NCBI RefSeq assembly: GCF_010975005.1
Contig: NZ_JAAIVC010000025.1
Coordinates: 1 to 32,416 of the forward strand
Direction: 5' to 3'
From: Caulobacter sp. 17J65-9
GTDB taxonomy: Bacteria > Pseudomonadota > Alphaproteobacteria > Caulobacterales > Caulobacteraceae
DNA: 32,416 nt
Made by a program: the position numbers and the translations under genes. The notes under the pieces were generated by a model. It was not told the DNA's origin, did no database searches, and worked only from the letters and a program-made list of their open reading frames with translations. Shown here one piece after another: positions 10,323 to 17,550 of this stretch (its first letter is position 1; each line of letters opens with the position of its first letter).

Positions 10323-10597
10323 CGTCGCTTGGAGGAAAGTCGACCGACCGGAGCCCCGTTAAAGTCCAGGGGGGCTGGGGGGGCTGTTCAGGATCCGGGA
10401 CCTCTTCGTGACCCCGACCGGCCGACGCTGTTAAGATGCTGTCGCAAACAGGCGCGCGATGGACCGAATTAGGGCCTTTTCGTGTTCCCGCCTGTTTTCT
10501 TCGTAACGTCGCTCCACAAGCGTTGCGGCCGTGCAACGGGCGCCTCAACCTACCCGGACTGGCGCCCGAACCAGGACGGGTTTAGGCTCGTTGCGGG
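10323..10597. other. Intergenic stretch with no gene; G-runs and a 9-bp inverted repeat
   Basis: No convincing reading frame is present between the amidohydrolase terminator and the DUF2794 start. G-rich runs (a G6 and a G7 separated by CT) lie at about 10370-10386. AAACAGGCG (10446-10454) and CGCCTGTTT (10489-10497) form an inverted repeat 34 bases apart, about 100-150 bases before the DUF2794 start, and may flank its promoter. The promoter itself was not identified. Confidence 0.5.
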
Positions 10598-10930
10598 ATG
10601 AGCTTCGAAGCCTATTCTACGGCGGTCGCGGGGCCGGTGTTTTTCGAGCGCAAAGAGCTCGACGCCCTGATGCGCCTGTACGGACGGATGGTCGCCGCCG
10701 GCGAGTGGCGCGACTACGGCATCGCCGGCCTGAAGGACATGGCGGTGTTCTCGGTGTTCCGTCGCGCCTCCGAAGCCCCCCTCTACCGCATCGAAAAGCG
10801 CCCCGATCTGGCCCGCCGCCAAGGCGCCTGGGCCGTCGTCGGCCAGGGCGGTCACGTACTCAAGCGCGGCCACGACCTGGGCCAGGTGCTGCGCCTGTTC
10901 GACAAGGGCAGGTTCAGCATCGTGGAATGA
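10598..10930 (+). CDS. DUF2794 family protein
   Basis: DUF2794 is a small alphaproteobacterial family of unknown function. This member has 110 residues. It shows the family core FERKELDALMRLYGRMVAAG, then EWRDYGIAGLKDMAVFSVFRRA, PLYRIEKRPDLARRQG and LKRGHDLGQVLRLFDK. No signal peptide or membrane helix is seen, so it is probably cytoplasmic. The last two codons and the stop (GTGGAATGA) belong to a 27-base direct repeat whose second copy lies 42 bases downstream. It converges on the Bax inhibitor-1 family gene, and the hairpin between them may serve both. Confidence 0.88.
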   Translation: MSFEAYSTAVAGPVFFERKELDALMRLYGRMVAAGEWRDYGIAGLKDMAVFSVFRRASEAPLYRIEKRPDLARRQGAWAVVGQGGHVLKRGHDLGQVLRLFDKGRFSIVE

Positions 10931-10990
10931 AGAAGGCCCCGGCGGTCGGAGACCGCCAGGAGGGTGGAATGAAGAAGGCCCCGGCGGTCG
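10922..10990 (+). repeat. 27-base direct repeat across the DUF2794 stop codon and its terminator
   Basis: Bases 10922-10948 are repeated exactly at 10964-10990, an offset of 42. Each copy runs from GTGGAATGA through AAGGCCCCGGCGGTCG. In the first copy GGCGGTC/GACCGCC can form a 7-bp hairpin (10941-10957). In the second the same bases form the left arm of the 12-bp terminator stem. This looks like a local tandem duplication. Confidence 0.9.
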
Positions 10991-11003
10991 CCCGCCGGGG
11001 CCT
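10976..11003 (-). terminator. 12-bp hairpin between the convergent DUF2794 and Bax inhibitor-1 family genes
   Basis: AGGCCCCGGCGG (10976-10987) pairs perfectly with CCGCCGGGGCCT (10992-11003). On the minus strand the loop reads GCGA, a GNRA tetraloop, and TTCTTC follows. It is 24 bases beyond the Bax inhibitor-1 family gene stop and probably works in both directions. Confidence 0.8.
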
Positions 11004-11027
11004 CTCCACGTCTCATGTCCCCTGCGA

Positions 11028-11780
11028 TCAGCGGCGCTGGCCGAACAGGATCAGCAGGAAGCGGAACAGGTTCACGAACGACAGGTACAGGTTGAGCGCG
11101 CCGAGGTTGGTCGCCACGCCCAGCGAGGCCTCGTCGCCGCCCACCTGGTAGTAGGTCATCTTCAGGTGCTGGGTCTCGGCGGCGATCAGGCCGGCGAAGA
11201 TGAGCACGCCGACGGCGCTGAGGATCATCAGCATCGCGCCCGATTGCAGGATGAAGCCGTTGACCAGCAGGGCGACCAGCAGGCCCCAGGCGCCCATGAC
11301 CAGGAACGCCCGCATGCCGGAGAGGTCCTTTTTCGTGGTGTAGCCGGCCAGGCTCAGCCCGCCGAACGCCGCGGCTGTGATGAAGAACATCATGGCCACG
11401 CTGGCGCCGGTGTAGAGCAGGCCCACGGTGCCCAGCGACGCGCCGACCAGGGCGACGATCGTCCAGTAGTAGATGCCGGCGGTGCGCTCGCTGACGCCGC
11501 GCAGGAAGAAGCCGGAGAACAGAATGATCGCCACCGGCGCGAAAGCGACGAGCGTGCCCAGGCCGGTGTAGCCGGCCAGTTGGCCCTCGCCGTTGATGCG
11601 GAACAGCAGGTCGCGCACCGGCTCGATCGACGAGGTGGCGAAGGCCAGCGCGCCGGACAGGACCAGACCCAGGGCCATCTTGTTGTAGACGCCCAGCATG
11701 AAGCGGCGCAGGCCCGCGTCGACGGCCATGTCGCCGGTCGACGGGATCGGGCGCGAATAGCCGTTGTTGAAGTCGCTCAT
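11028..11780 (-). CDS. Bax inhibitor-1 (TMBIM/UPF0005) family inner-membrane protein
   Basis: The bacterial BI-1 family (YbhL/YccA/BsYetJ relatives) comprises seven-helix membrane proteins linked to calcium leak or to FtsH modulation. The 250-residue sequence has a short soluble N-terminus (MSDFNNGYSRPIPSTGDM) and then about seven hydrophobic helices. Typical family stretches are LRRFMLGVYNKMALGL, the central FITAAAFGGLSLAGYTTKKDLSG and the C-terminal LNLYLSFVNLFRFLLILFG. An AGGGGA ribosome-binding site precedes the ATG at 11778-11780. It stands alone on the minus strand, downstream of oxyR, with a possible weak terminator between. The physiological role is not determined. Confidence 0.92.
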   Translation of the reverse strand: MSDFNNGYSRPIPSTGDMAVDAGLRRFMLGVYNKMALGLVLSGALAFATSSIEPVRDLLFRINGEGQLAGYTGLGTLVAFAPVAIILFSGFFLRGVSERTAGIYYWTIVALVGASLGTVGLLYTGASVAMMFFITAAAFGGLSLAGYTTKKDLSGMRAFLVMGAWGLLVALLVNGFILQSGAMLMILSAVGVLIFAGLIAAETQHLKMTYYQVGGDEASLGVATNLGALNLYLSFVNLFRFLLILFGQRR

Positions 11781-11895
11781 CGCGAAGCAAGTCCCCTAAG
11801 CGGCCCGCGTCGTGGGCCCTAGGCATGAAATATCGGGGGTCGCGCCTTCTGGCGCAAGGCGTCGCACCCCTTACGGCCCAGGCATAACGCGTTTG

Positions 11896-12783
11896 TCAGA
11901 CGTCGCGGAACGCCTCGGCCAGCAGTTCGGCTTCGCGCGCGCGGCTGGAGCCGGCCCGCCAGGCGACCACGATCTCGCGTTTCGGAGCGTCGCCGCGCAG
12001 CGGCCGAACCGCCACGGCCGCGCCGTCGGCGAGGCCCGCCTTCACCGCCATATGCGGCAGGAAGCTGACCCCCAGGCCCGAGCCGACCATCTGCACCAGG
12101 GTGTGCAGCGAGGTGGCGGCGAACACGTCCTCGCCCTTGGGCGGCTCCAGCGCGCAGGCCGAGAGGGCGTGCTCGCGCAGGCAGTGGCCGTCCTCCAGCA
12201 GGATCAGGTCGGCGACGTCGGACGCCTGCGGGTCCACCCGATCGCCGGTGGCCCAGGGATGGTCGGTTGGGGCCGCGGCCATGATCTCGTCGTCGCCGAT
12301 GCGGGCGCAGTCCAGGCCCGCCGTGTCGTACGGCAGGGCGATGACCGCCGCGTCCAGGGCGCCGGACTTCAGCGCCGCGATCAGCCGGGGCGTCAGGTCC
12401 TCGCGCAGGTAGAGGCGCAGGGCCGGCCAGCGGCGCTTCAGTTCGGGCAGGGCCTTGGGCAGCAGGAAGGGCGCGACCGTGGGGATCACGCCCAAGCGAA
12501 AACGCCCGGACAGCGGCTTGCCGGCGCCGCGGGCGGCCTCGACCAGGTCCTCGGTGCGGGCCAGCACGTCCTCGGCCCGGCGCACCGCCTCGGCCCCGAT
12601 CGCGGTCAGGATCACCCCGCCGCGGGCGCGCTCGACCACCGGCGCGCCGAGGATGCGTTCCAGCTCCTGCACGCCCGCCGACAGGGCCGGCTGGGAGACG
12701 TGGGCGGCGTCGGCCGCGCGGCTGAACGAGCCGTGCTCGGCCAGGAGCTTGAGGTACTGAAGCTGTCGGAGGCTGGGAAGCAT
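11896..12783 (-). CDS. oxyR: Hydrogen-peroxide-sensing LysR-type regulator OxyR
   Basis: OxyR senses peroxide by forming a disulfide and then activates antioxidant genes. The 295-residue protein has the LysR helix-turn-helix (LRQLQYLKLLAEHGSFSRAADAAHVSQPALS, about residues 5-35) and an effector domain. LEDGHCLREHALSAC places C201 and C210 nine residues apart, as the redox pair C199/C208 of E. coli OxyR. That supports OxyR over other LysR proteins. The start is taken at ATG 12781-12783; another ATG three codons earlier (12792) is possible. Neither has a clear ribosome-binding site. It is divergent from ahpC, its expected target, with about 120 bases between. It probably autoregulates. Confidence 0.93.
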   Translation of the reverse strand: MLPSLRQLQYLKLLAEHGSFSRAADAAHVSQPALSAGVQELERILGAPVVERARGGVILTAIGAEAVRRAEDVLARTEDLVEAARGAGKPLSGRFRLGVIPTVAPFLLPKALPELKRRWPALRLYLREDLTPRLIAALKSGALDAAVIALPYDTAGLDCARIGDDEIMAAAPTDHPWATGDRVDPQASDVADLILLEDGHCLREHALSACALEPPKGEDVFAATSLHTLVQMVGSGLGVSFLPHMAVKAGLADGAAVAVRPLRGDAPKREIVVAWRAGSSRAREAELLAEAFRDV

Positions 12784-12809
12784 GGCCGACATATAGGCTG
12801 GATTTATGC

Positions 12810-12839
12810 CGAAACCAAAAACAATCGATTGGAGTTTCG
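12810..12839. promoter_or_regulatory. Candidate OxyR operator between oxyR and ahpC
   Basis: The perfect 10-base palindrome CAATCGATTG (12822-12831) is flanked by the inverted repeat CGAAAC (12810-12815) / GTTTCG (12834-12839). This sits 27-56 bases from the oxyR start and 67-96 bases from the ahpC start. LysR regulators bind such dyads in shared promoters. It does not match the E. coli OxyR consensus clearly, so the assignment rests on position and symmetry. Confidence 0.4.
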
Positions 12840-12906
12840 ATCCGAGGGTCTCTAAACACCCCCTCAGCGGCGGCCTCGCCGCACCACCATTCCAAGGAGA
12901 TGCGCG

Positions 12907-13467
12907 ATGATCGGCGTCGGAGAAAAACTCCCCAATTTCGAAGTTGTCGGCGTGAAGCCGGGCTTCAACTCGCACGAAGAGAACGGCCACAGCGCGTTCG
13001 AGGCGATCACGCCGGAAAGCTTCTCGGGCAAGTGGAAGGTCATCTTCTTCTACCCGAAGGACTTCACCTTCGTGTGCCCGACCGAGATCGCGGAATTCGC
13101 CCGCCTGGGCAAGGAATTCGCCGACCGCGACGCCGTCGTGATGGGCGGGTCGACCGACAACGAGTTCGTGAAGCTGGCCTGGCGTCGTGACCACGCCGAC
13201 CTGAACAAGCTGCCGATCTGGCAGTTCGCCGACAACGGCGGCCGCCTGGCCCGCGCCCTGGGCGTGCTCGACGAGACCGCCGGCGTCGCCCTGCGCGCCA
13301 CCTTCATCGTCGACCCGCACAACGTCGTGCAGCACGTCACCGTCAACGGCCTGAACGTCGGCCGCGCCCCGGCCGACACCCTGCGCGTGCTGGACGGCCT
13401 GCAGACCGACGAACTGTGCGCCTGCAACCGCCCGGTGGGCGGCGAGACCCTCAAGCCGGCCGCCTAA
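12907..13467 (+). CDS. ahpC: Alkyl hydroperoxide reductase C (typical 2-Cys-like peroxiredoxin)
   Basis: AhpC reduces H2O2, organic peroxides and peroxynitrite in the cytoplasm. This one has 186 residues. The peroxidatic cysteine is C57 in FYPKDFTFVCPTE. The C-terminus carries a CxC, C171 and C173 in DELCACNRPVGG, instead of the single resolving cysteine of enteric AhpC. That three-cysteine layout resembles Mycobacterium tuberculosis AhpC, which is reduced through AhpD rather than AhpF. The ahpD gene directly downstream fits this. A strong ribosome-binding site AAGGAGA (12894-12900) precedes the ATG. It is expected to be induced by the divergent oxyR. No ahpF is in the window. Confidence 0.96.
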   Translation: MIGVGEKLPNFEVVGVKPGFNSHEENGHSAFEAITPESFSGKWKVIFFYPKDFTFVCPTEIAEFARLGKEFADRDAVVMGGSTDNEFVKLAWRRDHADLNKLPIWQFADNGGRLARALGVLDETAGVALRATFIVDPHNVVQHVTVNGLNVGRAPADTLRVLDGLQTDELCACNRPVGGETLKPAA

Positions 13468-13479
13468 ACGGCCCGCTTC

Positions 13480-13522
13480 GCCCGGGCGGCTCCTCCCCCA
13501 ACTTAAGGCTCGCCGCCCGGGC
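13480..13522 (+). terminator. Hairpin between ahpC and ahpD (attenuator or mRNA stabiliser)
   Basis: GCCCGGGCGGC (13480-13490) pairs perfectly with GCCGCCCGGGC (13512-13522) across a 21-base loop, between the ahpC stop and the ahpD start. It lacks a T-tract, so partial termination or protection of the ahpC transcript would give more AhpC than AhpD. Confidence 0.55.
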
Positions 13523-13556
13523 CCCCTTCCTTCTTCCGACACTCAAGGACCGCCCC

Positions 13557-14090
13557 ATGTCGCTCGACGCCCTGCGCGAGACGCTGCCGTCTTACGCCAA
13601 AGACCTGTCGCTGAACCTTTCGTCGCTGGCGAACGAGACGGTCCTGAACGACCAGCAGAAGTGGGGAACCTTCCTCGCCTCGGCCCACGCCGGCGGCGTG
13701 CCGGAAGTGGTCCAGGCCTTCGAGGCCATGGCCGCCGACCTGCCCGAGGAAGTCCGCGACGCGGCCCGCGCCGCCGCCGCCATCATGGGCATGAACAACG
13801 TCTACTACCGGGCGCTGCACCTGATGCACAACGCCGAGTACCGGACCATGCCGGCCAAGCTGCGCATGAACGTCATCGCCAACCCGGGCGCGCCGAAGGC
13901 CGATTTCGAGCTGTGGTGCACGGCGGTGTCGGCCATCAACGGCTGCGGCGCCTGCCTCGACGCCCACGAGAACGAACTGCGCAAGCACGGCGTGCCCTCG
14001 AGCCAGATCCAGGCCTGCCTGCGCATCGCCGCCGTGGTCGCCGCCGCCTCCCAGGTCGTCCGCGCCGAGAGCGCCCGCAAGGCGGGCTGA
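13557..14090 (+). CDS. ahpD: Alkyl hydroperoxide reductase AhpD
   Basis: AhpD is an all-helical CxxC protein that passes electrons to AhpC; in mycobacteria it takes them from dihydrolipoamide. From the ATG at 13557 it has 177 residues, the family length, with AAGGA seven bases upstream. INGCGACLDAHE gives C130, C133 and H137, with E118 in FELW. These are the same positions as the catalytic residues reported for M. tuberculosis AhpD. The residue before the second cysteine is alanine here, where I recall histidine in the mycobacterial enzyme. An in-frame extension upstream overlaps the ahpC 3' end and is rejected. It is the second gene of the ahpCD operon and ends at an intrinsic terminator. 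Confidence 0.95.
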   Translation: MSLDALRETLPSYAKDLSLNLSSLANETVLNDQQKWGTFLASAHAGGVPEVVQAFEAMAADLPEEVRDAARAAAAIMGMNNVYYRALHLMHNAEYRTMPAKLRMNVIANPGAPKADFELWCTAVSAINGCGACLDAHENELRKHGVPSSQIQACLRIAAVVAAASQVVRAESARKAG

Positions 14091-14117
14091 GCGCCAGCAC
14101 CTGACGCTTGTTGGTGG

Positions 14118-14147
14118 AAGGCCCTCCCTTCACGGGGAGGGCCTTTT
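14118..14147 (+). terminator. Intrinsic terminator of ahpCD
   Basis: AAGGCCCTCCC (14118-14128) pairs with GGGAGGGCCTT (14135-14145), followed by TT to complete a TTTT run (14144-14147). The run abuts the stop codon of the convergent membrane-protein gene, so the same stem may also end that transcript. Confidence 0.88.
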
Positions 14148-14681
14148 CTATTGGGCGGAGCGTGCGCCCCGCCGAGTGAACCACGCGTAGGCGAGGCCCC
14201 CGGCCAGGGCGGCCACCACGGTCGCGAGCATGACCAGCGGCACGGCCGCGTCGCTCGCGCTACCGAGGACGGCCGATAGCGGCCGGCTTCCCGTCACCCG
14301 CCCTGCCCAGAGCAGAGCGCTCCCGTCCGGCGCGTCTTTCATCCACCAGGCGAGCGCGAAAAACAGCGCCCCGGCTCCTACCGACACCAGCAGGACAGAT
14401 CCGGTTCTGGTTCGCCCCGCCTGCGGCGACATCCTCATAGCTCCGCCCAAAGCGACTGCGAAGAGCACGAAAACCCCGCAAAAGCTCAGCGCCAGAACCG
14501 GCAGAGACACGAAGGCGAACGCGCCGAGCACCGCCACAACGATCGAGCCGAAGCCGTCTTCGTTTCCCCCGCGCAAGGCCAGAGCGAGCATCAACGCAGG
14601 AGGCCCCGCGACGCAGGCCGCCATCGCGGCGACGGCGGACGCCAAAAGGTGAGTGGTCAATCTCACGAAGGGAGGGCGCAC
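14148..14681 (-). CDS. Small multi-pass membrane protein of unknown function
   Basis: I do not recognise the family. With the GTG at 14679-14681 it has 177 residues. The start is chosen because a GAGGGG ribosome-binding site lies about 9 bases upstream, just after the stop of the preceding SRPBCC gene; a GTG at 14666 is an alternative. About five hydrophobic stretches are visible: near residues 8-30, 40-58, 62-75, 88-108 and 145-166. The tail is basic (AWFTRRGARSAQ). There are no conserved catalytic motifs. It is the second gene of a two-gene minus-strand unit with a 14-base gap to the SRPBCC gene. Confidence 0.7.
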   Translation of the reverse strand: MRPPFVRLTTHLLASAVAAMAACVAGPPALMLALALRGGNEDGFGSIVVAVLGAFAFVSLPVLALSFCGVFVLFAVALGGAMRMSPQAGRTRTGSVLLVSVGAGALFFALAWWMKDAPDGSALLWAGRVTGSRPLSAVLGSASDAAVPLVMLATVVAALAGGLAYAWFTRRGARSAQ

Positions 14682-14695
14682 GTCCGGGGCCCCTC

Positions 14696-15217
14696 TCAGG
14701 GCTTGCCCGTCGCGGCGTAGCGCCCCAACCGCTCGACCTGGGCCTTGAGCACGCCGTCGACCGGCGCGGCCAGGCCGGCCAGGCCCTGGGGCGCGTAGCC
14801 GCCGACCGAATAGGTCACGGTCAGGGTCGTGCCCTCGCCCTTCGGCTGCAGCTTGAAGGTCATGGCCCCGGACACGGCCATCATGGACAGCGGGCCGAGC
14901 GCGCCCGTCGTCCGCAGCTCGCGGTTCGACTGCACGAAGGTGACGGTCATGTGCTGGGCGCCGCCGTCGGGCCAGCGCTCGCACCAGCAGCCGCCGGGCT
15001 TCGGATCGAGCGACAGGTTCTTCGCATCGCCCGACCAGGTGTGGTCGGACGACCACCAGCCGCCGACGTCGACCAGGGCCTTCCAGACCGCGTCCGGCTT
15101 CGCCGCGACCTCGACCGTCTCGCGCACCTGGAAGCCGCCCGCCTGGGCGTCGACCACCTCGGCCTGAGCCGTTCCCGCCGCGGCGGCCAGCGCCGCCGCC
15201 ATGATCCACGCCCGCAT
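14696..15217 (-). CDS. Secreted SRPBCC (START/AHSA1-like) domain protein
   Basis: SRPBCC proteins form a helix-grip cavity that binds hydrophobic ligands. From the ATG at 15215-15217 the protein has 173 residues, with GGGAGGA upstream as ribosome-binding site; a longer in-frame start lacks such support. Residues 1-19 (MRAWIMAAALAAAAGTAQA) are a signal peptide. The domain shows the typical FQVRETVEVAAKPDAVWKAL, VGGWWSSDHTWSG and later GTTLTVTYSVGGY. Two cysteines (GGCWCERW) lie near residues 75-77. The export signal on an SRPBCC domain suggests a periplasmic ligand-binding role; the ligand is unknown. It is followed 14 bases later by a membrane-protein gene, perhaps functionally linked. Confidence 0.85.
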   Translation of the reverse strand: MRAWIMAAALAAAAGTAQAEVVDAQAGGFQVRETVEVAAKPDAVWKALVDVGGWWSSDHTWSGDAKNLSLDPKPGGCWCERWPDGGAQHMTVTFVQSNRELRTTGALGPLSMMAVSGAMTFKLQPKGEGTTLTVTYSVGGYAPQGLAGLAAPVDGVLKAQVERLGRYAATGKP

Positions 15218-15271
15218 GACCGTCCTCCCAAGCCCCGCGGCCAACCTCGGGCGACGGGGAACGACGGTCAA

Positions 15272-15306
15272 GCAAAAGGCCCCGGAGCAGCTCGCTCCGG
15301 GGCCTT
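15272..15306 (-). terminator. Intrinsic terminator of the S9 peptidase gene
   Basis: A 13-bp perfect stem (15276-15288 with 15294-15306) has a 5-base loop, 27 bases beyond the peptidase stop. On the minus strand it is followed by TT to complete a TTTT run, a classic intrinsic terminator. Confidence 0.88.
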
Positions 15307-15332
15307 CGCATTCCAGGTCGGTCGCCGACGGA

Positions 15333-17450
15333 TCAGTCCATCAGCTGCTGCGACAGGTACACGTAGTGACGGGCCCAGCGCGCCGCGTTGGCGGTCGGGT
15401 CGGCGTCGTAGGAGTGCCCGCCGAAGTCGTCCTCGAAGTAGATGTAGGGGACGCCCATCGCCTCGAGCTTGGCCGCGTACTTGCGGGCGTGGCCCGGGTG
15501 GACGCGGTCGTCCTTGGTGTTGGTGGTGATGTAGGCCTTCGGATAGGTCACGCCCGGCCGCAGGTTCTGGTAGCCGGAGTACTTGGCGATGTAGGCGGCC
15601 TCTTCCGGGATGTCCGGATTGCCGTACTCGCCCACCCACGACGCGCCGGCCGACAGCTTGTGGTAGCGCATCATGTCGATCAGCGGGCTCTCCACCACCA
15701 CGGCGTTGAACAGCTCCGGGTGCTGGGTCATCGACACGGTGGTCAGCACGCCGCCGTTGGAGCGGCCGTAGATGCCCAGGTGCCGCGCCGAGGTGATCTT
15801 GCGCGAGATCAGGTCCTGGCCGACCGAGGCGAAGTCGTCGAACGCCTTCTGCCGGTTGGCCTTCAGCACGGCGTCGTGCCAGGCCGGGCCGAACTCGCCG
15901 CCGCCGCGGATGTTGGCGATCACGTAGGCGCCGCCGCGCTCCAGCCACAGCTTGCCGACCTCCGGCAGGTAGACCGGCGGCTTGGACAGCTGGAAGCCGC
16001 CGTAGCCGTACATCAGGGTCGGCGTCGAGCCGTCCAGCTTGATATCCTTACGGTGCACGACGAAGTACGGGATCTTGGTCCCGTCGTTCGAGGTGGCCCA
16101 GAACTGCTCGACCGTGTCCTTCGAGGCGTCGAAGCGGGCCGGCAGGGCCTTCACCTTCTCGACCGAGCCGGTCGAGGCGTCGGCCAGCACCAGCGTGGTC
16201 GGGTCCAGGAAGCCCTGGGTGGTCAGGAACAGGCGGTTCGACGACTTGGACGTGTCGACGATGTTGATCGAGCTGTTGGCCGGCATGTTCAGGCGCTTGG
16301 CCGTCCACTTGCCCTTGGCGTAGCCGTAGACGTCGACGAAGCCGGTGACGTCCTCCAGGCCGGTGACGACCAGCCGGTCACGCGTGGAGGCCACGCCTTC
16401 GACGGCCTGGTTCGGCTTGGGGCTGTAGATCAGGGTCGCCTTGGCCTTGGCCGGATCGCGCTTCAGGGCGGCCAGGTCGTAGGCCAGCAGGTCGCCCGCC
16501 TTGAAGCCGTTCCAGTCCTCCTCGACGGTGAACACCACCTGGCCGTTCACCAGGCTCTGGATGCTGGCCTTCTTCGGGAACGGCAGCTTCACCGCGCCCT
16601 TGTCGGTGACCAGCAGGTATTCCTTCTCGAAGAAGGTCAGGCCGTGGTCGATCATCAGGGCCTGCAGCTTGCCGTCGGCGTCGCGCAGCGCGAAGGGCTG
16701 CACCCAGACGTCCTTGGCCTCGCCGCGGTAGATCTCCTTGGCCTGGTCGACGCCCTGGCCGCGCTTCAGGGTCTTCAGCACGATCGGATAGCCGGACTCG
16801 GACAGCGAGCCCGCGCCCCAGTCGCGCCCGACCACCAGGGTGTCGGCGTCGATCCACTCGGCGTACTGCTTGCCTTCCGACAGGGTGAAGCCGCCGTCGA
16901 CGAAGGTCTTCGTCTTGGTGTCGAATTCACGGAGCGTCACCGCGTCCTTGCCGCCGTCCGACAGGCGCAGCAGGCAGCGGGTCTCGTCGGGCGACAGGCA
17001 GATCGAGCCCTTCAGGAACCAGTCGCGGCCCTCGGCCTTGGCCAGGGCGTCGATGTCCAGGACGGTCTCCCAGGCCGGCTCGGCCGTGCGGTACGACTCG
17101 ACCGAAGCCTTGCGCCACACGCCGTGCGGACGCTCAGCGTCCTGCCACAGGTTGTCGACCGCGCCGGCGCGGAACGACGGATAGGGAATGCGGTCCTGGG
17201 CGGTGAAGATCGCCAGGCCTTCCTTGCGGAATTCCTCGAAGCGGGCGTCGCCTTCCAGCGTCGCCTTGGCCTTGGCGTTCTGGGCCTTCACCCACTCCAT
17301 CGAGCGGGCGCCGTTGACGTCCTCCAGCCACTGGAAGGGATCGGTCGCGCTGGCGGCCGGCGCGCTCGCGGCGGCGGCGGGGGCGGTCTGGGCGTTCGCG
17401 GCGCCGGCGGCCAGCAGGGCGGCCGCGCAGACGGAGAGCAGGAGACGCAT
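15333..17450 (-). CDS. Exported prolyl oligopeptidase family serine peptidase (S9A)
   Basis: S9A enzymes cleave short peptides, often after proline, inside a beta-propeller-gated cavity. The protein has 705 residues. A signal peptide covers about residues 1-20 (ending AANA), followed by an Ala-rich linker. The N-terminal helix region DPFQWLEDVNGARSMEWVKAQN begins near residue 37, then a propeller, then the alpha/beta-hydrolase domain. The catalytic triad is visible: S564 in YGRSNGG, Asp in KDDRVHPGH (residues 647-648) and H679 in FGGHSYDAD. The substrate-pocket stretch NIRGGGEFGPAWH is present. It lies just downstream of, and on the same strand as, the exported M3 peptidase, but a hairpin separates them. 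A periplasmic peptide-scavenging role is inference. Confidence 0.94.
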   Translation of the reverse strand: MRLLLSVCAAALLAAGAANAQTAPAAAASAPAASATDPFQWLEDVNGARSMEWVKAQNAKAKATLEGDARFEEFRKEGLAIFTAQDRIPYPSFRAGAVDNLWQDAERPHGVWRKASVESYRTAEPAWETVLDIDALAKAEGRDWFLKGSICLSPDETRCLLRLSDGGKDAVTLREFDTKTKTFVDGGFTLSEGKQYAEWIDADTLVVGRDWGAGSLSESGYPIVLKTLKRGQGVDQAKEIYRGEAKDVWVQPFALRDADGKLQALMIDHGLTFFEKEYLLVTDKGAVKLPFPKKASIQSLVNGQVVFTVEEDWNGFKAGDLLAYDLAALKRDPAKAKATLIYSPKPNQAVEGVASTRDRLVVTGLEDVTGFVDVYGYAKGKWTAKRLNMPANSSINIVDTSKSSNRLFLTTQGFLDPTTLVLADASTGSVEKVKALPARFDASKDTVEQFWATSNDGTKIPYFVVHRKDIKLDGSTPTLMYGYGGFQLSKPPVYLPEVGKLWLERGGAYVIANIRGGGEFGPAWHDAVLKANRQKAFDDFASVGQDLISRKITSARHLGIYGRSNGGVLTTVSMTQHPELFNAVVVESPLIDMMRYHKLSAGASWVGEYGNPDIPEEAAYIAKYSGYQNLRPGVTYPKAYITTNTKDDRVHPGHARKYAAKLEAMGVPYIYFEDDFGGHSYDADPTANAARWARHYVYLSQQLMD

Positions 17451-17501
17451 GGTGTTTCCTCGATGACGTTTCTTGGCCGGCCCGGCGGGACCGGAAAGCC
17501 G

Positions 17502-17529
17502 AAAGGGCGGCGGATCGCTCCGCCGCCCT
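17502..17529 (-). terminator. Terminator of the M3 peptidase gene
   Basis: AGGGCGGCGGA (17504-17514) pairs with TCCGCCGCCCT (17519-17529). On the minus strand the loop is GCGA and the hairpin is followed by a short T-run. It lies 21 bases beyond the M3 peptidase stop and 51 bases before the S9 peptidase start. Confidence 0.8.
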
Positions 17530-17550
17530 CAGGGTGGTTCACAACGGGTC

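Noticed and set aside
10234-10548. Minus-strand frame of 104 codons in the gene-free stretch
   Set aside because: No ribosome-binding site, Arg/Pro-rich random composition, and it covers a terminator hairpin.
11166-11822. Plus-strand frame opposite the Bax inhibitor-1 gene
   Set aside because: The minus-strand frame has the membrane-protein pattern and family motifs; the plus frame is Gln/Ala/Asp-rich noise.
11836-11870. GGGGT...ACCCC with an inner GCGCC/GGCGC stem as oxyR terminator
   Set aside because: The arms are short and asymmetric; it could not be supported beyond a weak possibility.
13416-13556. Extended N-terminus for ahpD reaching into ahpC
   Set aside because: AhpD family length, the ribosome-binding site and the start at 13557 agree; the extension crosses the intergenic hairpin.
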